This document shows, one piece after another, positions 11,509 to 24,100 of a DNA stretch of 64,000 nt (position 1 is its first letter; each line of letters opens with the position of its first letter). The stretch lies in NCBI RefSeq assembly GCF_024362695.1, contig NC_065420.1:2822501-2886500 (forward strand), in the 5' to 3' direction. This DNA comes from Pectinophora gossypiella (Eukaryota; Arthropoda; Insecta; Lepidoptera; Gelechiidae). A model generated the notes under the pieces. That model had not been told where the DNA came from and did no database searches. It was given only the letters and a program-made list of their open reading frames with translations. A program made the translations under genes and the position numbers.

Positions 11509-14500
11509 ATGGATGTGTCGTGGGGTACGTGTGCGTTGTAACGTGGAAATAATCGATTTTTGTGAGAGAATGACATCATTGTGTGAATTTTCCAGACGCA
11601 GATAATTTTGAGCCTAAACTTCCGACCACGTTGACTTCGTCGAACAAATGGGAGGGCGAAGACGAGGAAGAGATCGTCAAGGTAACGTGTCTGCTGCCAA
11701 ATTATGTTTTTGTGACGTTGTAATATTGCTAAATTACGTTCGAAGAGTGTTCTGTAACTTGGCGAACATAACCTCCAAAATACTTGCCTACGTGTTGACG
11801 TGAACTTTGTTATTCAGGAAAGCTGGGAAGATGAAGAGGAAGAAAAGAAAGATGAGGAGAAAAAAGAACTCCCTGCTCCCCCTACAAAGCCTAAAAAGAA
11901 AATAGCTGAAAAAATAGCAGAGAAAGAGGTAAAATTAACTTGAACATGTCATTTTGCGGTACAAGGCCATCTAATCCAGTGTGCATATGTCGTATAATTA
12001 TATTTCTAGGTCGACTTACTCCTAGAAAAGAAAAAGTGAAGATCTCTAGATCTTATCTTTAAGAGCTAAAGAACCTTCTAGAATGTTCTAAAATACCTAC
12101 AACATATTGTGTGGTATATTATGTCCATATATTAGGTAATTCCCAGCAGATTAATAAAATGTACAATAATTATCCATGTAGGTATTTAATTATAGGTATT
12201 TATATGTCAGACCACAAACAGGTGTCAAGTTAATAGCTATAGCTCCCATGAAAGCTTTCACTTTATAACTAATAGTAATAGTAGGACAAATAGTAATAGT
12301 GTCCTAATGGTCAAGAGATGTTACAAAAGCTTACTCCACAGTACCTGGTACTTGGCTGCAGGTTAGTGGACAAACATCTACCGTAGTTAATGTAGAAAAT
12401 TTGAGTTCCAAAGTTGACTGAGGTTTTAAACCCAGTCTTATTATATGGGGCTTTACTGCCAACTGTTACCATAAATTGTCTTTCAATGATCATTATAGAC
12501 GGTGATATTGCTCACCTCCTATCATTTTGGTCTAACAGAAAGCTTTGTGAGGTGTAGGTACTTAGTTTATGACTACCCCAATTGGGGTATGGTCATGAGC
12601 TATGTTTATGGTATTCTAATAATTGTTTGATGTGATAGCAACACAGTTTGAGTCTATAACTATCTGATGAATGTCTGAAATAAATACGTCTTTTATATTT
12701 CCAGCGTCTAGAGCGTGAGAAGGCAGAACGCTTGGCATCAGAGAAGGCCGAGGCTGAGATGACACCAGAGCAGAGGGCAGCTGAGAAACTCCGTCAGCAA
12801 AAACTTCAGGAGGAATCTGATCTCCGACTGGCCCTGGAAACATTTGGTAAGATGCAATTTTAACATAACATAAGCTATATCTCAATCAGTCTAGTCAGGG
12901 GTACATTCATCGCAAGATGAACTAAGTACCCACACCTTACCGAGCTTTCTGTGAGACCAACATGATAGGCGGTGAGCCGTATCACCGTCTATAATGGTGG
13001 AAGCAACTGTGTTAGTGAAAACTGCACTTAAGATAAGTGATACTTATCATTAGTTATGAATTATGGACTCTGAAAGTAAACTAAATGCTTATTTTACTAC
13101 TTACACTGTCCAGGCAGTCAGTGTACATTGTGATAAGATAAATACAATAGTTAAATGAGTTACATAATAGAATAAAATGCAACTAATAATGTTTGATAAA
13201 TAAGTTATGATATTGGGTTACTTTAATTACTTTCATATTACTTAAATCACTTTCTGATACTATTTATCAGAAAGTGATTTAAGTCTACACTTTACAACAA
13301 AACAGTAAAATACATGAATAATTGTCATGTTAACATAACCCTTTAATAAAATTCATCAAGAAAACTAAAATGGAATTCCTTTTTGACTATTCGAGACTGC
13401 TCCTATTTGAAAATTTGAAACACTAAGACCTGTACCAGATTAGTGCACAACAAAGAAGAATGGAGAAAAATGGGAGAGGCATTTGCCCGAAGACACTGAT
13501 TGGTTATCATAGATTGAGGAAAAACTTTAAAATGTAACTTCTATGTCTGATAAAAGGCTATAAATAAAAAATATATGTGTTACCCAGGCAACTACTATAG
13601 TATTTACTTGCTCCTTTCATCAGGTATCACGGACGGTGCAGTTGGAAAAATAGATACATTTGTACCGACAACAAAAGCAGAGTTCACCGAGTTTGCGGAC
13701 ATGCTCAGCAAAAAGATCTGCATGTTCAAAGCAAGGGAGGAGTTTCCCGGCTTTGTAGAAGACCTCTTTAGGAATATTGTTGCTCATAGTAAGTCGAATT
13801 TTTTCATATACAAAATTAATATAAATAGCCTATACATTACATAAGCATTAGCCCAGTTGGTAGAATGCTTGACTCTTATTTTGAGGTTGCAGGTTCGAAT
13901 CCCAGCATAGGCTTAAACTAATGATTTTCGAATTTTTCTTTTCGAATTCATGTTTGAATCATAAATGATTAAATCAGATGCTCAGAAGTGAAAGAAAACA
14001 TCGTGAGGAAACCCACATTCCCGAGAAATGCATTTCTCGGGAATGTATTGGGCTGGTCTGGCCTATATTGGGCTGGTTTTCCCTTCGCGGGTTGGAAGGT
14101 CAGATAGGTCGCTTCTGTAAAAAAACTGGCCCTGCCAATTTTTAGGTTTGATAAGTAGACCCTGTGAAAGAGATGACGCTAGAGAGATGATGATTACATG
14201 GCGTTAGTGTTGCCGAATTATCAATAGAACTATCGATCGTCTATCGACTAATTATCGATAGTGACTTATCGATGCCCAACAATAATAGGCGTATCTAGAT
14301 ACGGCAGAGGACGGAAGAGGAAGCGATTCGGAACGCGGATCGACAAGTGCTCTTTATGAATGGCCCACGCGCCTCACCGAGCTTTCTGTTAGACCAACAT
14401 GATTAATAAGTTTTTGTCCCCGCGGCATAGCAGCCGCGCCTTTTATCGACATTGGGCTTCGACATTGGTTGGTTTTTTCGTCTATTGAGACGCAAAGAAT

Positions 14501-17500
14501 GCTATCTATGTAGATAGAATTTCGTACAACTATTTGTCAATGCCTCTGCTGCACTGCGGGGGCAGGTTAACTTTATTGATGATATCAATCAATAAAAAAT
14601 TATACATTTTTCTTACTTATTATGTTTGTACTGTGTTGTTGTATGGTAATCAAGTGTTAGGTAAACAGACCCTGTGAATAACGAGATGACTTTATGGAGA
14701 TAATGAGGCATGCTGAGTTAATTCCTATGTGGTTCCTAGATGTTTCAAGATAATTTGTTGCAACTCTTATCAAAGTAAATTGCGCTTTCATCACGTTTAT
14801 CAGAAATCATTGTTACAGAAAAGTTGCTAGATAAGATTTTGATAGATAGGTATAACTTTATCGTTTCTTTTATCTTATCCAATAACTATTATACAATATT
14901 CATAGTCCACTAGATTTTTTCTCAAGAATTTAATATCAGAATTAGATTACGAAAAAGATTTTTTTGTCTATAAATTACTAAATATGCATCAGATTTCTAA
15001 AATATATACCTACATGTTTATAGATGACACTGTACGTAGGTGTACATTAAAATATCAAAGGCTTCTAATTCTAGACCTTTTCTAAATAGATTTTTATGAT
15101 TGGTTATTTTTATGATAGGACATTTTTATGATTGGACATTTTTATGATTGAATATTTTTATGATAGGACGTTTATATAATAGGTCATTTCTGTGATACGA
15201 TATTTTTATGATACGACATTTTTATGATTAGACATTTTTATGATTGGAATTTTTTATGATTAGACATTTTTACGATTGAACATTTTTTGATGGACGTTTC
15301 TAGACTGTCGTTTTTCATAATTGTACATAAGTCATGCAGTCTATTTATAGCACGTCTTTTTTTTCTCTCCAGTGCAATCGGCCGACATAAAGAGGATAAA
15401 GCTGTCAGTAGACAATTTGTACATCGAGAAACAAAAAGCAGAGAAGAATGACAAAGCGAAGAAGCCTACGAAGGGCAAAGGGAAGGCCAAGTTAAAACTC
15501 GACAGCGACAACGTAAGTATACACACAAGCATATATACAGGGAGTTAGTGACATCGTAACGAAAACTTTGGGGTATGATTCAGCCCATGAGGTGAGTACA
15601 TTTTCATGAATTTTGCGACAGGAAATTCCACTTGATATCATCTCAAACTCAAGGTCTGAATCATCTCCCAAAGTTTTCGTTACGATGTCACTAATACCCT
15701 GTATACATTATATACATACCTATACATGTTCTTATGTATATACATATCAGTGACGTGCCGTCCCCGCTAACGTCAAAACCGCGCAAATGCAACGAACGAA
15801 TGGCGTAACGAAACGCAATGAACGAATGATAAAAAGGCGCCAAAGATGTGTAAAAAGAGCTTTACTACTTAGCCTTAAGGCAAATAGGATCAGAGTACAA
15901 GAAAGGACAATTTGAAAATGGAATAGCTGCCAGTGTCCTTACTATTAAAGAGATTTACAATGGGAACATTTCCACTTTAAAAACATTCCTGGGAACGGTA
16001 CCTCACTGATACAATGTTCATGCCTTTATAAAGGGGTGCGCAGAGCTACGGCAAGTCATCAACACAACTTTAATTTGCAACAAATATTGGACTTGCAGTA
16101 CATAATTTAAATTATCTTGGATTACAATGTCAAAGCGAATTGTCACGGTCGCTTGTGGCTCTGCCCTACCTCATAGGATTATGGCGTGTATTATGTCTTT
16201 CTGTAAATAAACTCATCAAAAAAAAAAAAAACAAACACTTCGCAATTTTTGTTCAACAAAACAAGAGCTAATGAATTTTTAAATTTGAATTTCGAACATT
16301 AAAATTTAAATCCTTATAACGAGGTACTCACTGTAAAATGACATTTATTTTTACCCGACTGCCAAATGAGTGTAATTATATTTTTATTCCTATTACTCGT
16401 ATTCATTATTGTTCTGATAATCCTTCCTTACGAAACATAAACTTGCGAGGTGTTCCGATTTTTTTGACGAGAAGTGTAATATGCAAATAAACTGGTCCCT
16501 TTTATTACGGTCGTGCATATTTTGTGATTATAACATGTCCCATTACTTGGCACGCATCATTTCAAGCATATTGGCAAATCGCATCACTTGCGAGTTAATA
16601 GGGTATAGAAATCCTTAATAGGATACTAAACTACAGCAAGCAATGGCACAAAGCAATCGGCACACACTTCGCGTCATCTTTACACTTCCGTGCGGAAGAA
16701 AGCATTCTGTTCCGTTGTACGATTAACATAACTAGAAGCCCAGCTGGGCTAACATGCGAAAATAGGTAGTTATCACGTTACATCTGTACAACGCAATCTA
16801 TATTATTTTTGAGAGCATTACGTAATAATAATAATATATTATATTGTCCTCGTAAATCCGAGGTTTCCAGACACAATAGTATAACAATGGAGTTTGGATT
16901 TTAAAAGGACTGCCGGCGTTACGACTTTAAATCGCCATATTGGTGCTAATTCCTGTAAACACCATCTTTATTTCAAGTTATCTGTCATTTTCTCATCCGC
17001 CGAAACTTTAACAATAACCTATCAAAGGTAGGCCTATGCCCAGCAGTGGGCTTATAGGATAACACGATGCTGATTTCATGTTGTATTCCATGCTACCCAT
17101 TATTACCTCTGCAGCCAGAGAAGGATTGTCAAGTATGTACAGTTACATTGTATTGCATTTTTGGTTCGATTTGAGGATACAAACTGCCTATTTCTCCCGT
17201 CAGGTGTCGCTAATGTTGAGTGTTCTTAAATGTTGACAGTTCCCCATACCATTTGAGTAAACATACATATTATTGTTTTGGTTATATTTTTACATTAAAA
17301 CCCATTGCGCAGCTTTATCTGAGAAATCATTATGTTAGATTTATTCCCTAAAAGATCGGAAAGTAGAAAACTTTGAAAAACTTATTTTAGAACAAAACTG
17401 TCTTTTTAACAGATGGCTTTTTTTTTCTTAATTCATCCTTCATACAGGATACACGTTGTTGCTCCACATTTTATAGCAATTTATCAAGAATTTTAGCTGT

Positions 17501-19313
17501 AAATTATGGAGAACTGTCAAAATTTAGGAACACTCAACAGTGCTGCCTACATTTGAGCTTCTAGTTTTTTCCCCATTCGCAGTTTCAGTACCCTTTGGTT
17601 TGTTCTTTTTTATTGCAACCAACCCTCGCGACACGACAACCGCGCCGCGAATTATATCGAGGGCTTCGACCAATAGCCGTTCGACGTCTATCCACGTAGA
17701 TAACATTCGCTGCGTCTATTGGTTGAAACCTTCGATATAAATTGATGCACGCGCGGCGTCGTTGCCGCGCGGACCTTCTGGCTAGAAGGAAAACAAGGTG
17801 TCTTCTTCTATCGTGTGAGTTGTGAGGTGGATGACCAACTTTTTTCTGACTTATTTTCGAATTTACATTACGAATTACGAAACAATGAGTATATATAATA
17901 ATGAGTACGATCTTCTTCTTATCGTGTGGGTCGTGAGGTAGAATACCAACCTCATCAACCCTGGTGTCAGGGTTATAATTGAGCCGCCAAAGGCCCCTGA
18001 CATGGCTCATGTAACGATTACTCACTTACATCAGTAAATAGTAACCGGGACCAACGGCTTAACGTGCCTACCGAAGCACGGATCATCTTACTTTCGGACA
18101 ATCAGGTGATCAGCCTGTAATGTCCTAACCAAACTAGGGATCACAAAGTGATTTTTGTGATATGCCCCTACCGGGATTCGAACCCGGGGCCTCCGGATCG
18201 TGAGTCCAACGCTCAACCACTGGACCACAGAGGCCGTTATGAGTACGATGGTCGTTGACGGACGTGACTCGGACAGTATTTCCGTAAGTTGTAAAATAGC
18301 CTATTGCTTAGGTACTGGCATTATATAGCACAGGTCTATAATTTATTATGGTTTTGAAGTCACGGCGATAGACGGGTACCTTGTTGTTTTTCTATTTCCA
18401 ATTTTAAATAAAACAGTTTTGAAATATGTTACACCGCCATAATGATATCCATTTTAAGTGCCCTAAATATCATGTGTTATTAATTTATTTTTATCTTCAC
18501 GTGTTCATCATAAAAATAATTGTTCAAGTATTTTATTTTTCATGCATTGTACATATACATATGCTAATATAAGCCTAGAGGCGTCCACTATAATGCATAT
18601 ATATCCTTATGTACGATAAGGTGCAAAAGTCCAATCAGTTTCTTGCAAAGTAATAAATTAACTGGTTGCACTTAAGACCTGCTTACATGTCATATAATAT
18701 GTTTATAATACGGTTCGGACGCATATTTTTAGAAAAAAACTTAGTGAATGTAAGTCTATATACAAAGAGAAAAATTAAATCGAAATAGTTTCTGACTCGG
18801 ACGGGACTTGAAATCGCAGCTTTTGTCAAGCCGGGACGAGCGTCTTAACCATTACACCACCGGGTCCTCCTCCTGTCCATGCGAAATTATTTCCATATGT
18901 ACTGTCATTAGGCCGACGCCTAAGTCTATTTGTTTATAATATGTCAGTGGTATTTAGCCAGAAATACCCAACAAGACTCTCTAACCATATCAATCCATTA
19001 GCGACACAGCTAGAAATGACTGGCAGCCTACTCCACTCCAGACTAAAACGACATAGTGTCCCTAATCTAGTAAATAGATTCGACAACATGTAATGGAAGT
19101 GGCATTGATGAATGCCCTTCTAAATAAAGTAAACCATATCAGACTACAAGTCAGACCTAAAATTGGCTCATTGTTGAACAACATATCGCCAAGTAGCAGA
19201 ATACAAAAGAGAAAAAAAAGTGGTATTTAGCATTATTTTTTTATTTTTCACAGGCTCATCTGAATCCCGAAGTATACGGCAACTTCGATGACGACTACGA
19301 CGATTTCATGTAA
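11509..19313 (+). CDS. eIF3j: Eukaryotic translation initiation factor 3 subunit J
   Basis: eIF3j is the loosely bound subunit of the eIF3 complex and acts on the 40S ribosome during start-codon selection and recycling. Exons: 11509-11524, 11596-11681, 11818-11928, 12705-12846, 13624-13788, 15373-15512, 19254-19313. Together they give 720 bp, 239 aa, close to the family's usual length. The protein starts MDVSWDADNFEPKL and has the family motif NKWEGEDEEE followed by an acidic/lysine-rich stretch. A coiled-coil-like charged region in exon 4 contains TPEQRAAEKLRQQKLQEESD. The C-terminus is rich in Asp and ends DDDYDDFM, the conserved eIF3j tail. The ATG in a 16-bp first exon is chosen because it joins in frame and gives the SWD motif. 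The gene is trapped between two inverted ABCA paralogues. Confidence 0.95.
12897..13045 (-). repeat. Repeat family R9 copy
   Basis: Contains cttaccgagctttctgtgag, ccaacatgataggcggtgag and caactgtgttagtgaaaac. Other copies are at 14360-14404, 22025-22165, 41515-41665, 54725-54925 and 60335-60450. Probably a SINE. In some copies a head with a box B-like motif can be guessed. Confidence 0.5.
13848..14194 (+). mobile_element. SINE-C, plus orientation
   Basis: tRNA-like head with box A ttagcccagttgg and box B ggttcgaatccc, body through aaacatcgtgaggaaaccca and ggctggttttcccttcgcgg, and tail gatgatgatt. It lies in eIF3j intron 5. An internal duplication created a 32-bp perfect palindrome at 14015-14046. 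Confidence 0.8.
14015..14046. repeat. 32-bp perfect palindrome
   Basis: Left half acattcccgagaaatg is followed at once by its exact reverse complement, with no spacer. It lies inside the SINE-C copy. Other copies of the family have a single cattcccgagaaatgc block here. Confidence 0.9.
15105..15300 (+). repeat. 16-17 bp minisatellite
   Basis: About 12 imperfect copies of tttttatgattggacat in eIF3j intron 5, ending about 70 bp before exon 6. The unit varies (tgataggac, tgatacgac). Confidence 0.8.
15537..15702. mobile_element. MITE-2 copy
   Basis: Inverted ends acagggagttagtgacatcg and cgatgtcactaataccctgt are clear. It begins 24 bp after eIF3j exon 6. Confidence 0.8.
15703..17624. other. eIF3j intron 6, mostly unrecognised
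   Basis: AT-rich intron sequence. A non-LTR tail fragment lies at 16130-16220, ending in a run of A. I see no gene or clear element in the rest. Confidence 0.5.
17625..17785. mobile_element. MITE-3 hairpin element
   Basis: Inverted halves: attatatcgagggcttcgac on the left against gttgaaaccttcgatataaa on the right, with an acaaccgcgccgcg / cgcgcggcgtcgttgccgcg outer end. Same family as 3533-3692. Confidence 0.7.
17912..18238 (-). mobile_element. SINE-A, full length, with 11-bp target-site duplication
   Basis: Reads leftwards from the tRNA-like head (ggcctctgtggtccagtgg; box B gggttcgaatcccgg) to the 3' end cacacgataagaagaaga. The 11-bp word atgagtacgat is repeated at 17901-17911 and 18239-18249. 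This copy defines the limits of the family. Confidence 0.9.
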
Positions 19314-20199
19314 AAATCACGCGTTTACTCTACCACTCTCGAACTGTCTTCACTCGCTTATGACACCTTTATAACACTTGTAACGTTATAAGAGACAATT
19401 TGTACTGTTCTTTAGACATTTTCTGTGTATAATATACCCAGAGATAACAGAGTTATAGGAACAGAATCTTATTGCAATTTCGAAATGTAATTATAAGCGC
19501 GAAATATCCATTCTAAGTCGTGTTATCTGTAATATTCAGTAAGAACAGTGATAAGGTTAAAGAGTTGTAGAGTAACCCGGTACTTGGTTTCCGAACGAAA
19601 TTTCTTAAAAGGCCTTTTTATTTGAGCAATATGTTTATTTAAGTCTTAAATTTTATACTTAATGACCACATATTTTAAATTTATGCTCACCCCTAATCGT
19701 ATATGCTTCCTTATTGACTAAACTATTTATTGCTCCTAATAAAAAGGCTCGTATGTTTAAATTATTTGTGTATTTTTTTAATTTGTGCAGTCTAATGTTT
19801 TGTATATCGCGCGAGATATCATTTTTTTTTGTACTAACTAGGTCTTTGCGTCTTACTAGGGATCCCATTTATTGTCATGAGTGAGTGAATGAGTTAAATC
19901 GTTTGTAATTCGTATACTAATTATTCGCCTTTTATCTAAATGTGATGAATGAAAAGTGAGTACTAAATCCAAATGATTGTACGCCTCTGTCTAATGCGTC
20001 GCTTTTTCTCATTCGTTCATGAGTGAATGGTAATGAATGAAGATTTTGGAAAATCACAATGGCCGAGTACTAGTGTATGTTCGGAAACCATTTACCTCCC
20101 TGCCATGTAAAGTATAATATATACATACTTATTATGCAACAATGTAATATAAAGTCGTTTCATTCTACGGTTACGGTCCGATGTTATGTTATATAGAAT

Positions 20200-20205
20200 A
20201 ATAAA
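20200..20205 (+). terminator. Candidate eIF3j polyadenylation signal
   Basis: AATAAA about 890 bp after the eIF3j stop, followed by a T-rich, GT-rich stretch (ttttttattgtgatattttt). The 3' UTR would cover about 19314-20225. Confidence 0.5.
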
Positions 20206-20491
20206 TTTTTTATTGTGATATTTTTTTGTTTGATTTCCGCGAAACCTATCTGCTTCAACCCTATACATTCACTACCCAATCTATCTGGTTCGATGGGTCA
20301 AGCATTCGGTTACCTCATTGGGTTTAGGTAAAAAGTAGTGCAAAGTCGTGCCGATTCCGATGTCTTGACGCATCAGGCCCCCGATGGCGAGAGTAGTGCA
20401 ATGAGCTAGGAGTAAAATAATGCTAGAATGACACATTGGTGCTGGTGGTAGTAAGCGGACCCTGTGGAAAACGGGATAATGCTAGGGAGAT

Positions 20492-20786
20492 CTATCGTGT
20501 GGGTTGTGAGGTGAATTACCAAACTCATCAACTATTATCGGGCCGCCGAAGGGCCCTGACATAGCTCATGTAACGACTACTTACATCAGTAAGTAGTAAC
20601 CGGGACCAACGGCTTAACGTGCCTTCCGAAGCACGGATCATCTTACTTTTTTGGAGAATCAGGTGATCAGCCTGTAATGTCTTAACTAGGGATCACAAAG
20701 TGATTTTTGTGATACGCCCCCACCGGGATTCGAACCTGGGACCGCCGGATCATGAGCTCAACGGTCAACCATTGGACCACAGAGGC
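20492..20786 (-). mobile_element. SINE-A inserted in a SINE-C tail
   Basis: The 12-bp word tgctagggagat is present at both sides (20480-20491 and 20787-20798). That word belongs to the tail of SINE-C, whose remains are visible at 20445-20491 and continue at 20799. So SINE-A jumped into an older SINE-C. Confidence 0.85.
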
Positions 20787-20799
20787 TGCTAGGGAGATG

Positions 20800-21112
20800 A
20801 TGATGATACACATTGGTGTGCACCTCATTTTGAACAAGACTGCCCTCCGAAGCCGCGAACGAATTATTGTACACCCCGATAATCGGCAGTCATCAAATAA
20901 TGTAGCCGCAATTAGGCTGCGCATTATCATAGCCGTACTTTTTATCATTGTTGTGTCCTGTCCTGTCATTGTCATAGCGCGAAAATGCAAGTATCCTAGG
21001 TCATTGTCAGCTAAGACAATTTTTAAATTATTTTGCGCGAATTAACTAGAAAAACGCCGTTTAAATTATCATTTTGTGTTGCACTTTCTATATATTATAA
21101 ACAAATCACAAA
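20800..21112 (+). promoter_or_regulatory. 5' region of ABCA copy B
   Basis: Directly upstream of the copy B ATG is attttgtgttgc, a TA-rich stretch (tatatattataaac) and aaatcacaaaatgaatcc. The first and last words are also found upstream of copy A, in the same order. No transcription start could be fixed. Confidence 0.4.
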
Positions 21113-24100
21113 ATGAATCCACTATGGGTTCTAGTGTGGAAACACAAACGAGAAAGGTTGCGTCGACCCTTCCATACAATATGGGAGACTTTTAGTGGTG
21201 CCTCGTTGTTTGTTATTTTAATAGCACTAAATCATTATATAGTAATAGGAGAGAAGTATATTCCCCCAGTAAGTTTTTCATTGTTGTTTTCTGAGATAGG
21301 GGTAGGGACGACCCAAGAAAGTGTGGATGGACTTTATAAAAAAGGATACAATACAATACAAATACACTTTATTGCACCAAAATAAAAAGAAATAATTACA
21401 AAAAGACTCTTAATTAAGTACATGGCAAATGGCGGCCTTATCGCTTAAAGCGATTTCTTCTCTGTCTCTCTCCTTGGCATTTATTATTCCCATCTGATGG
21501 TGGGGTCTGTCTTCGTACTTCTCTTCCACTTCGCTCTATCAGACGTGTCATTCTCGGAGACATTATTGCACATGTACAGGTCCTCTTTGACCACATCCGC
21601 CCATCTTGTTTTTGGTCGTCCTCTTGCTCTAAGCCCTGGTATGTTTAGATTGGCTGACAACCATAATATATAACAATATATAACCATAAGCACCACCATA
21701 CCACCTTATATGTTTATAGGATATGTGTGAGAAAGGTGTGGGTGGGTAGGGGGCGACCCAAGAAAGTGTGGATGGATGGTATAAAAAAGGATAATGTGTG
21801 TGAAAGGTGTGAGTGCCGAGATGACGATGTATGTTGTGCCGACCCCACTTGGAGTGGGATAAGGGTAGTACAAAATCTGGTGAGTAGCGAATCTGGTGAA
21901 TTGAGAATCTGGTAAACTGCTCCGAAAGGGATGTTTTTTGAGATAGTCACTGTGATCCTGTGGTACTCCGGCTTGCTTCTCTAACGGGGAGCGCCGGTAC
22001 TGGACTTGCACTTACGAGTTATTAATTTATCTTAAGAGCAGTTTACACTGACACAGTTGGCTCAACCCTTATAGACAGCGACACGGTCACCACCTATCAT
22101 GTTGGTCTAACAGAAAGCTCGGTGAGGTGTGGGTACTTAGTTCATCTTACGATGGATAAGCACCACACTATAACTATTTACACACACATTTGTTATTCCC
22201 CTTGCCATAACTTGAGAAAGACAACCAATTTAGTTCATCTTTTTTTCTAATTCAAAAGTTCTTGTCTTGGTTTTTATATAATATTTTTAGGGAGACGATT
22301 ATGATGATGTGGTGGAGGAGTCGATAGACGTGGTTTATTCGCCAAATAACAACTTAACTCGGACACTCATGTTAGGAATTTGTAAAAAAAAGCTGTATGG
22401 AATTGGTAACACAAGTAAGTTTAATTATAATAGGTAAGTAAGTAAAGCCTATGTGAGTCATGTCAGGGGCCTTTGGCGGCTCAGTAATGACCCTGACATC
22501 AGGGTTGATGAGGTTGGTTATCCACCTCACAACCCACACGACAGAAGACCCATTACTTTTTTTATGTAACAGGTACCATTCATATACGGTGTTACGGTGC
22601 ACAAGACGAGCTCGATGTAAACTATATCCTTAGAAAGTATGAGAATGCTTTCCAAAATGTAATCATTAATATTGAATTTAAGGTAAGTGCAAACCGATAT
22701 CTGTAATATTAAAAAAATAAAAGAAATTCCGGTTGGAACTGGATATTAGAATGATTTATTTTTTTTGGTTTTCCCCGAAGGGTAAGGCAAAGGGTACTAT
22801 GCCCATACAGCCATGTCTGACGTATTTTTTTTCTTGATGATTAATGAAATGATGAAAGGTGATGATGATGAAACCTAAGCCCCCACCCTCGGAGTAGACT
22901 CCTACTCCGAACCCCAAACGAATTAACTCAAAAGTCCGCATAAACTTTTGAGTTATGAAGCGGCTTCCCGGCACGATGCGAAAATAGGCAGATACACTTT
23001 GTTTATTGAATACTCCAATATAATAACACTCGCGAATGTCTTCCGACTAACTTAATGCGATCATTAACCACAAAACACCACTTCGTATTAATTATTTAGA
23101 TTACTCAATGAAGAAAGCAACTGTCCCGTTCCCGTTTCCCGCCGAAAAGCCGATATTAGAATGAACAAGTTCTAACTGGATTATCGCACAGAGATTTATA
23201 ACGCGTTGGTTTCATTGTCGTTGCCACCATCGGCGCCCCGCTCTGACCGCTGTCACTCAAAAAAGATTTTACTCTTTCTTTTCTACTGTCTTTTTTAGAC
23301 GTGACTTATTGTAGGCTTGCCTCAGATGGAATTATCTACTTGGCTGGATAAATTGAGAGAGCTGAGGCTGTTACTCAGTCAGTACACATTCATTTCGACA
23401 GGCCTGAGTGTGCCCAGTTAGGCGCCAAACTCAGCTCAAGGCATCGTCTGAGAGCCTCACAAATACGAATATACTTTATTGCACCAAAATAAAAGGAAAT
23501 AATTACAAAAAGTCTCTTAACTAGGTACATGGCAAATACTAGGCTCACCAGGTATTTGAAAGAATAAGTCGACCTTAGCGCTAGGAAAGCGTCCACCACG
23601 TTGGGATCGGTGTCGGGGTTGTAAAGTGTTTGTAGTCGCGAGCTGATTGGCCGCCTCTATAGCTAATAGGTACGGTCACCAGTAGGTACTAATAATAATA
23701 TGTAAGTATACACTTTGAAACCATGTCACATTCACTTTTTGACAAATTAAACCGTGAGTCTCGTTAAATGTCAAATTGATAGTGCGACAGGGTTCTAAAG
23801 TGGAGACATAATATTGCTCATGACTGTACCTATTATCCGCCTCTATGGCTAGTATAAACCGCTTCTAGGCTTAGTATTAGCTGCCTCTATGGCTAGTATA
23901 AACCGCTTCTAGGCTTAGTATTAGCCGCCTCTATGGCTAGTAAGCCGCTTCTAGGCTTAGTATTAGCCGCCTCTATGGCTAGTATAGGCCCCTTCTAGGC
24001 TTAGTATTAGCCGCCTCTATGGCAGTATAAGCTGCTTCTAGGGCTGGACCGCGAATATACCTACGTAGACTGAAGTGCAACGCAATTAATTAACTTATAA

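Noticed and set aside
17585..18025. A 146-codon minus-strand frame
   Set aside because: It runs across MITE-3 and the 3' half of a SINE-A and has no protein-like composition.
17912..18238. A tRNA gene on the minus strand (box A and B words and a GGTTCGAATCC loop)
   Set aside because: The same head occurs in many dispersed copies with a 300-bp body and target-site duplications. It is a SINE, not a tRNA gene.
23830..24045. A CRISPR-like array
   Set aside because: The units are contiguous tandem repeats without unique spacers, in an insect intron.
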